Of a DNA stretch of 12,042 nucleotides, positions 7,800 to 12,042 are shown piece by piece. Each line of letters starts with the position of its first letter. Position 1 is the stretch's first letter. This DNA comes from Deltaproteobacteria bacterium UBA4427 (GTDB lineage: Bacteria > Myxococcota_A > UBA9160 > UBA4427): positions 824 to 12,865 of the forward strand of contig DGPZ01000084.1 of NCBI GenBank assembly GCA_002390675.1, in the 5' to 3' direction. The notes beneath the pieces were generated by a model that searched no databases, had not been told where the DNA came from, and saw only the letters and a program-made list of their open reading frames with translations. Made by a program: the position numbers and the translations under genes.

Positions 7800-9722
7800 C
7801 TAGGGCTCAATTAGAGGCGAGACGGGGTAGCTGCCTCGCCGAATGCTGACGAAGAAAAGCTCGGGAAGACTCATGAAAACGCCCTTTGCGCCACGTTGAA
7901 AGAGCCGTCCGTGATCGACGGGGCTCGTGAATATGCCCACAACTCCCGTTCCGAGCGCGGCAGTGAGGTTCGCGAGACCGGCTGCGGGGCGGAAGAAGAC
8001 CGAGTCATTCGCGAAGAATAGGAAGGCTGAGTCTTCCCTATGGGGGCGGTAGAACCGGGACGTGAGGGTATTCGCTTCGCGAAGGCGAATGCCGAGGGGG
8101 AAGGGGGTTCGTTGCTCCGCTTCAAGGATCGCGGACTCTCGAATGCTCGGAAGCCGACTTTGTTCGCGGATGGTTGTGGCCCTAGCAACGGTCTGATGAG
8201 CGACCGCGGGAATGAATGCCAGAGCGCTGAAGGGAGCGCGACGTCTCGCGGAGGCGAAAGGGCGGCGGTTTCCCGTCTTTGGGTCCGACGGCTGGTCTAG
8301 GGCTTGATCTAGCGCGACGAGAAGCTCGGTGACGCAATTCCGCGTGAGGAGCGCGTAGTTGAGATCGGCGGAGAGGCTTTCGCGAAGTTCATCGCGTTTT
8401 CTGATCACGAAGGCGCGGCGCTTCTGGAGAAGGTCAAAGTCGACGTCTTTGGGCCATGGGGCGATGGCGTTCGCGACGGGCCGCTCGAGTGCGCGCGTGG
8501 AAGACAGCGCCCCGGTTGCGTGGGGCCGGCCATGTCTTGACCGAGTCCTCTCATGGGTGATGTCATGTGCGGCGCGCTCAAGCCGGTCGAGTTCCGCTTC
8601 GAGAGGGCCGCGGCCTTGGTTCCAATCCCGTAGAGACGTTCTAGCGCGCTCCATGCGTTTCGAGAGCTGGGCTATTCGGCTTGCGCGCCATGTTTCATTG
8701 AGGGCATCGGTGGTCACTTGATCCGACGCGTTTGCTTCGGCGAATCCATCTACGACGTAGACGTAGCGCCCGCGAAGGGTGGCTTGAACAGCCTGCCAGC
8801 GTGCCCAGCTCAGAATGAGGGCGAGGCCGCGATCTGGGCGCTGACTTGCTATGAGGCGGCGGATGTCGCTCCAGAGCTGTTTCTCGATTAATCGCCACGT
8901 CTCTAGCTCTGCTTCGTCGATCGCGTGGCTCTCTTCGAGTCGTACGAGCCTCGATGGCTGAATCGCTCTGCACCCCTTGAGTGCTTCAAGAGCCCTTACG
9001 AGCCCGGTTGATTCGGTGAGCCGGCGAAGGCTCGGGCGCGCCTCGGAGCCGTGCCTCGTCGCCGATTTGAGAGCGAGTGCGCGTTCCTTTCTCGCTTCGG
9101 CGAGTGGCGCCGCGATTGCGTCTGGCGCGAAGGGAAGGACTCCGTGTGGCGCGAATGTCTCGCATAGCGAGTCGGAGGGCTCGAGAAGCGCCAACCCAGG
9201 AATTCTTATGCTCGCGGCGGATGCATCGTACTGAAGGTCGAGCCAGCGCAGATCCTCGTTCCACTCCTCAAGCGCATCAAGGCGAAGTCGCCGATCGAGA
9301 AGGCGGGCGTCGAGGAAGCGTACGAGACTGCGCGCCTCGAGGGGCGTGAGGTCGAGCTGCAAGACATCGATGCTGCGGTTGTCGCGGCCGCGATAGGCTG
9401 ATTCAAAGCGACGTCGTGAGTCGCGCCGATCTTGCAGGAGCCCATCGCCTCGATGCTCGACATGGTAGATCCACTCGCCTAAGCGAAGGGCACTATGGCC
9501 TCCGGCGGACTGCCCTTCGTTCGGTTCGAGCGTCCAAAATTCGATTGGGGATGGTGCGGTGGATGCTGCGGCGGATGGAGAGGGTGGGTCTTGCTCGACG
9601 GAGAGCGCGGAACCGGAGGCGAGGGACACCTGCGCAATACAACTAACGATGAGCCCGCAAAAGAGCTTGAATACGAGCTTGGAGTCAGAACGGATTGGAA
9701 TTCGCACGGATCCTGAGCGCAC
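7800..9722 (-). CDS. Large secreted protein, Lnb/DUF4105-like, possible permuted papain-fold enzyme
   Basis: The 640-residue product begins with a signal peptide. A basic n-region is followed by LVFKLFCGLIVSCIAQVSLASG (16-37), with cleavage probably near residue 37-42, so it is exported to the periplasm or outer membrane. Residues 73-125 (AGGHSALRLGEWIYHVEHRGDG, then RGRDNRSIDVLQLDLTP) resemble the N-terminal part of Lnb/DUF4105-type periplasmic proteins. LLTRNCVTELLVALD (459-472) supplies a Cys after that His. His76 before Cys463 is the order expected of circularly permuted NlpC/P60-like thiol enzymes. The middle (about 265-450) is charged, Arg/Glu-rich and probably helical. The C-terminus is hydrophobic and ends in GAKGVFMSLPELFFVSIRRG. 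The start is GTG at 9722; GTG at 9707 is equally possible. It follows the lipoprotein by 31 bases. Enzyme activity is inference. Confidence 0.7.
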   Translation of the reverse strand: MRSGSVRIPIRSDSKLVFKLFCGLIVSCIAQVSLASGSALSVEQDPPSPSAAASTAPSPIEFWTLEPNEGQSAGGHSALRLGEWIYHVEHRGDGLLQDRRDSRRRFESAYRGRDNRSIDVLQLDLTPLEARSLVRFLDARLLDRRLRLDALEEWNEDLRWLDLQYDASAASIRIPGLALLEPSDSLCETFAPHGVLPFAPDAIAAPLAEARKERALALKSATRHGSEARPSLRRLTESTGLVRALEALKGCRAIQPSRLVRLEESHAIDEAELETWRLIEKQLWSDIRRLIASQRPDRGLALILSWARWQAVQATLRGRYVYVVDGFAEANASDQVTTDALNETWRASRIAQLSKRMERARTSLRDWNQGRGPLEAELDRLERAAHDITHERTRSRHGRPHATGALSSTRALERPVANAIAPWPKDVDFDLLQKRRAFVIRKRDELRESLSADLNYALLTRNCVTELLVALDQALDQPSDPKTGNRRPFASARRRAPFSALAFIPAVAHQTVARATTIREQSRLPSIRESAILEAEQRTPFPLGIRLREANTLTSRFYRPHREDSAFLFFANDSVFFRPAAGLANLTAALGTGVVGIFTSPVDHGRLFQRGAKGVFMSLPELFFVSIRRGSYPVSPLIEP

Positions 9723-9753
9723 TCCTAGGCGCAGTTCGAGGAGGTCTGGCTCG

Positions 9754-10281
9754 TCAGGGAATTGAGCGTACGGGCGCCGGGGAAGGCGAGCGTCCTAGAC
9801 GACTGAGAAGACCGAGAGCACGCTCGTAGTCGAGTCGCGTTTCGTCCGTTAGGTCGATGGATTCATCGGAAAGTCCCTCATGGATCGCGAGCCATGTGCC
9901 ATCGACCGCTTCCCAGTCCGTGATTCCATGGCCGAGTGCGACTTCACTCACGCCTCGTCGTAGTGCTTCTGGATCTTGCTCTCGCGTGAGTGCTGCGACT
10001 ACGTAAGCGCGAAGTTCATCACGGAATGCTTCCGCGTCGTCGCCGCTCGAAGAACTCGACGAATCTGAAAACGATCCGACGGATTCTGAGACGCTACCGC
10101 TCGACTCGGAAAAACTGTTTGAGCTGCTGAACGCGGCGCACCCCGTCAAGGAAAGTGCGAGCGAGAGCGCGAGAGCGAGGGGCAGCGTGAGGAGTAGGTT
10201 GACCGGGATGAACGATTTGCCGCCGATGAAAATCTCCGCGAATTGTGAGCTGCTGACTCGCGATGAATCGAAGCTGCGCAT
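9754..10281 (-). CDS. Putative Ser-rich lipoprotein
   Basis: This 175-residue protein has a lipoprotein signal: a long n-region of about 24 residues, the hydrophobic VNLLLTLPLALALSLALS, and lipobox LTGC with acylated Cys48. A Ser-rich linker (about 52-79, SxSxS runs with E/D) follows, then a compact charged domain (80-175) including AEAFRDELRAYVVAAL, LRRGVSEVALGHGITDWEAV and LAIHEGL. I recall similar lipoproteins annotated only as putative in myxobacterial-type genomes; no function is known to me. ATG 10281 is preceded by AGGGGG on the minus strand. It is the first gene of an operon with the Lnb-like protein, and the pair may act together at the envelope. Confidence 0.75.
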   Translation of the reverse strand: MRSFDSSRVSSSQFAEIFIGGKSFIPVNLLLTLPLALALSLALSLTGCAAFSSSNSFSESSGSVSESVGSFSDSSSSSSGDDAEAFRDELRAYVVAALTREQDPEALRRGVSEVALGHGITDWEAVDGTWLAIHEGLSDESIDLTDETRLDYERALGLLSRLGRSPSPAPVRSIP

Positions 10282-10426
10282 ACTGCCCCCTTTATGAAAT
10301 ACACGACGCTCTGAATGGCGCTTCGTGCAATACCCGCAGGGTAGCGCAGGAGAGCTGTGGCCGATGTGCAGGGTGCTAGGGACGGCCGAGTTCGATGTTC
10401 TCTGTGGGGGCGATATCGTTCACATC
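10282..10426. other. Divergent intergenic region, lipoprotein operon and amidohydrolase
   Basis: These 145 bases separate two divergent starts and should hold both promoters. I find no convincing -35/-10 pair. GCGCT occurs as part of a short imperfect repeat near 10307-10321. The amidohydrolase frame stays open back to an ATG at 10325, so its N-terminus could in principle extend into this region. Confidence 0.35.
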
Positions 10427-11617
10427 ATGAGTGCGACCCCACGAATCTTTGACTGCGACAATCACTACTACGAAGCGCCGGACGCATTTACGCGTCACGT
10501 CCCGAAGTCGATGCAGGACCGTTGTGTTCGGTGGGCCGAGATCGAGGGCCGGATGCGTCATGTTGTTGGGGGCAAGGTCGACTATTCGGTCGGCAACCCA
10601 CTCTTCGACCCTGTTGGCCCCGCCGGTTCGCTGCACGAGTACTACCGAGGGAACCCTGAAGGGAAACCCGCAGCGGATCTGATGCGGGGGAATCTCGAAG
10701 GACAGCCGCCGTGTTACCGAGAGCCGGGGGCTCGGCTCGAGATGATGGACGCGCAGGGAGTCGAAGCAACTTGGCTCTTTCCGACGTTGGGCGTGCTTTA
10801 CGAGGAACTCCTGAAGGATGACCCGGTCGCCAACTGCGCTCTTTTTCAGGCATTCAATCGATGGTTAGAGGACGATTGGGGCCTCGTCTATCAGGATCGA
10901 ATTTTCGCTGCGCCCTATATTACTTTGGCGGATCCTGATTGGGCGTGTCGCGAACTCGAATGGGCGCTTCGTCGGGATGCGCGCATTTTCGTGATGCGTC
11001 CCGCCGCGACGCGCACGGCGGCGGGAGATCGTGCGCCGGGCGATCCGATCTTTGACCCCTTCTGGGCGCGTGTGAATGAATCGGGAATTACGGCGGTGAT
11101 CCATACTGGGAATTCCGGGTACGCGAGCAATGGCTATTGCGAGGATGGCTTCGGAAGAGCTTCGATCGGGATGAGCCGACGCCCTTCTGTGAAGAATCTC
11201 GTGTTAGGTCGCGCAGCGAGCGACTATCTCTTCTCGCTCGGATGCGACCTCCTGTTCGAACGCTTTCCCAATATACGCCTTGCTTCGATCGAAAATGGTT
11301 CCAGCTTTATTGGTGATCTTTTTCATCATCTCGATCAAGCAAGGCAGCGCAACCCGTGGCATTTCAAGGAAGACCCTGTCTCGCTTCTTAAGAAGCACGT
11401 CTATATGAGTCCGTTTTGGGAAGACGACCTGGAGGACGTGATTGCTGGTATGGGGTCGGGGAAGGTCTTATTCGGCTCGGATTGGCCCCATATGGAAGGC
11501 TTGCCCGAACCGCGCGGGATTCTCAAAGAGACCAAGCGCCTCTCCGCAAGCGTTGCGAACCAGTTCCTCTTTGAGAACACCGCCGCGCTTTCCGAACGAG
11601 CAGAGGTCGCAGGCTGA
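10427..11617 (+). CDS. Amidohydrolase-2 family metal-dependent hydrolase
   Basis: With the ATG at 10427 the protein is 396 residues, a TIM-barrel hydrolase of the amidohydrolase_2 (ACMSD-like) family. It opens with IFDCDNHYYE (7-16), where Asp/His of the first metal motif are expected. VIHTGNSGY gives His226, SIENG gives Glu289, and VLFGSDWPHMEG (347-358) gives Asp352. These are the usual metal and acid/base positions; the reaction in this family is hydrolysis or decarboxylation of small carboxylated compounds, and the substrate is unknown. The frame is open upstream to ATG 10325, but residues encoded before 10427 do not resemble the family, whose members begin a few residues before the DxDxH-like motif. 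No strong ribosome binding site is seen before either start. It is probably a single-gene unit. Confidence 0.87.
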   Translation: MSATPRIFDCDNHYYEAPDAFTRHVPKSMQDRCVRWAEIEGRMRHVVGGKVDYSVGNPLFDPVGPAGSLHEYYRGNPEGKPAADLMRGNLEGQPPCYREPGARLEMMDAQGVEATWLFPTLGVLYEELLKDDPVANCALFQAFNRWLEDDWGLVYQDRIFAAPYITLADPDWACRELEWALRRDARIFVMRPAATRTAAGDRAPGDPIFDPFWARVNESGITAVIHTGNSGYASNGYCEDGFGRASIGMSRRPSVKNLVLGRAASDYLFSLGCDLLFERFPNIRLASIENGSSFIGDLFHHLDQARQRNPWHFKEDPVSLLKKHVYMSPFWEDDLEDVIAGMGSGKVLFGSDWPHMEGLPEPRGILKETKRLSASVANQFLFENTAALSERAEVAG

Positions 11618-11644
11618 ACGAGTTTTAAACTCCAGAAACACGAA

Positions 11645-11671
11645 CGCCCCGGCGACTGGGTCGCGGGGGCG
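11645..11671. terminator. GC-rich stem-loop after the amidohydrolase gene
   Basis: The arms CGCCCC/GGGGCG and GCGAC/GTCGC are separated by one G-G mismatch and close over the loop TGG, giving 11 pairs. It lies 27 bases after the amidohydrolase stop and 61 bases beyond the stop of the convergent gene, so it could end both transcripts. No T-run follows, so Rho-independent action is uncertain. A 13-base palindrome, GAGTTTTAAACTC, lies just before it (about 11620-11632). Confidence 0.5.
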
Positions 11672-11732
11672 ATTCAATGCTTAGTCGGTTCTTGCGAGTT
11701 TTTGAGAAGGTGCCTGCACCGAATGCGTATGT

Positions 11733-12042
11733 CTACCGAAGCAATCGCTTCAACATGGCTGCGCGCGCAGGGTTGCTGTGCTGAATGCCGCCTGAAGACG
11801 ATTTGCCACCCGCGCTCGACCCCGATCCCAGCAGCCGTGCAGAGATCGTGGTGTTTCGCGTTCGTACGAGTTCACCAGAACTCTTCGGCACGACCGAATT
11901 TTTTGCCGCGGGCTTGCTCGCCTTCTTATTGGCGCTCTTCTTATTTGAAGCCTTCTTTGCGGCCTTCTTTGCCGACTTCTTGGCGGATTTCTTTGCAGCC
12001 TTCTTCGCGCTCTTTTTGGCTGCCTTCTTTGCTGTTCGCTTC
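11733..12042 (-). CDS. Partial protein with Lys/Ala repeat tail (5' end outside window)
   Basis: An open minus-strand frame enters from the right edge and stops at TAG (11735-11733), giving 102 visible C-terminal residues; the start is beyond 12042. The first ~45 visible residues are a repeat of the KKAAKKSA type, nearly every fourth position starting a Lys-Lys pair. A Ser/Gly-rich, basic stretch follows, ending in PARAAMLKRLLR. Such tails bind DNA non-specifically and occur on bacterial histone-H1-like proteins, extended HU proteins, some topoisomerases and some RNA-binding proteins. The visible part cannot say which. The DNA behind the repeat has a 12-base period (AAGAAG plus two Ala/Ser codons). 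The gene converges with the amidohydrolase. Confidence 0.8.
   Translation of the reverse strand, partial: KRTAKKAAKKSAKKAAKKSAKKSAKKAAKKASNKKSANKKASKPAAKNSVVPKSSGELVRTRNTTISARLLGSGSSAGGKSSSGGIQHSNPARAAMLKRLLR
11911..12042 (-). repeat. 12-base periodic coding repeat for Lys-Lys-Ala-Ala units
   Basis: Read on the minus strand, AAGAAG pairs recur at roughly 12-base intervals, each followed by two Ala or Ser codons; towards the C-terminal side Ala is replaced by Asn or Pro. At least ten units are visible and the repeat runs off the window. Such repeats readily change copy number by slippage. Confidence 0.75.

Noticed and set aside
11911..12042. Periodic TTCTTT-type repeat as a CRISPR array or non-coding satellite
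   Set aside because: The 12-base period is explained by Lys-Lys-Ala-Ala codons in an open minus-strand frame; there are no spacers.

Overview
The window reads as ordinary chromosomal DNA of a fairly GC-rich Gram-negative-type bacterium. It holds eight complete genes, one gene cut by the right edge, one tRNA and one very clear terminator. The elongation factor G is of the spirochaete/planctomycete/deltaproteobacterial (and mitochondrial EFG1) type. The neighbours include a Ser-rich lipoprotein and a secreted Lnb/DUF4105-like protein. Together these suggest a member of the broad deltaproteobacterial or Myxococcota-like assemblage, probably environmental or uncultured. The lineage is an inference from protein resemblance, not from a marker-gene tree. 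I see no phage, transposase, integrase, CRISPR or toxin-antitoxin genes.

Left part (1-1791). The first ~500 bases hold no gene I can defend. An SDR-family oxidoreductase follows (514-1398); its glycine-rich cofactor loop is split by about 28 extra residues, and it lacks a readable YxxxK motif. A minus-strand tRNA-Ser(CGA) with encoded CCA follows (1499-1590). The next ~200 bases carry a 17-bp inverted repeat just upstream of infA.

Middle part (1792-5528). infA (IF-1, TTG start) is followed after 28 bases by a left-handed beta-helix acyltransferase, probably in one transcript. A serine hydrolase of the beta-lactamase/EstB type lies convergent to it. Divergent from the hydrolase, with 43 bases between the starts, is a stand-alone protein closely matching the N-terminal 10-formyltetrahydrofolate hydrolase domain of animal ALDH1L1. 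A gene-free stretch of ~535 bases with several hairpins follows and leads into fusA.

Right part (5529-12042). fusA ends in a strong terminator built on an 18-bp perfect inverted repeat, shared with the convergent gene. On the minus strand a lipoprotein and a large secreted protein form a two-gene operon. The large protein has a His...Cys layout like permuted papain-fold (Lnb/DUF4105) enzymes. Divergent to this operon is an amidohydrolase-2 family enzyme. At the right edge is the C-terminal end of a minus-strand protein with a lysine/alanine repeat tail, like the tails of bacterial histone-H1-like or nucleoid proteins.

I did not find a clearly new defence or mobile system. The items most worth following up are the lipoprotein/Lnb-like operon, the stand-alone formyl-THF hydrolase, the in-frame insertion in the SDR gene, the long fusA leader and the Lys/Ala tail protein.
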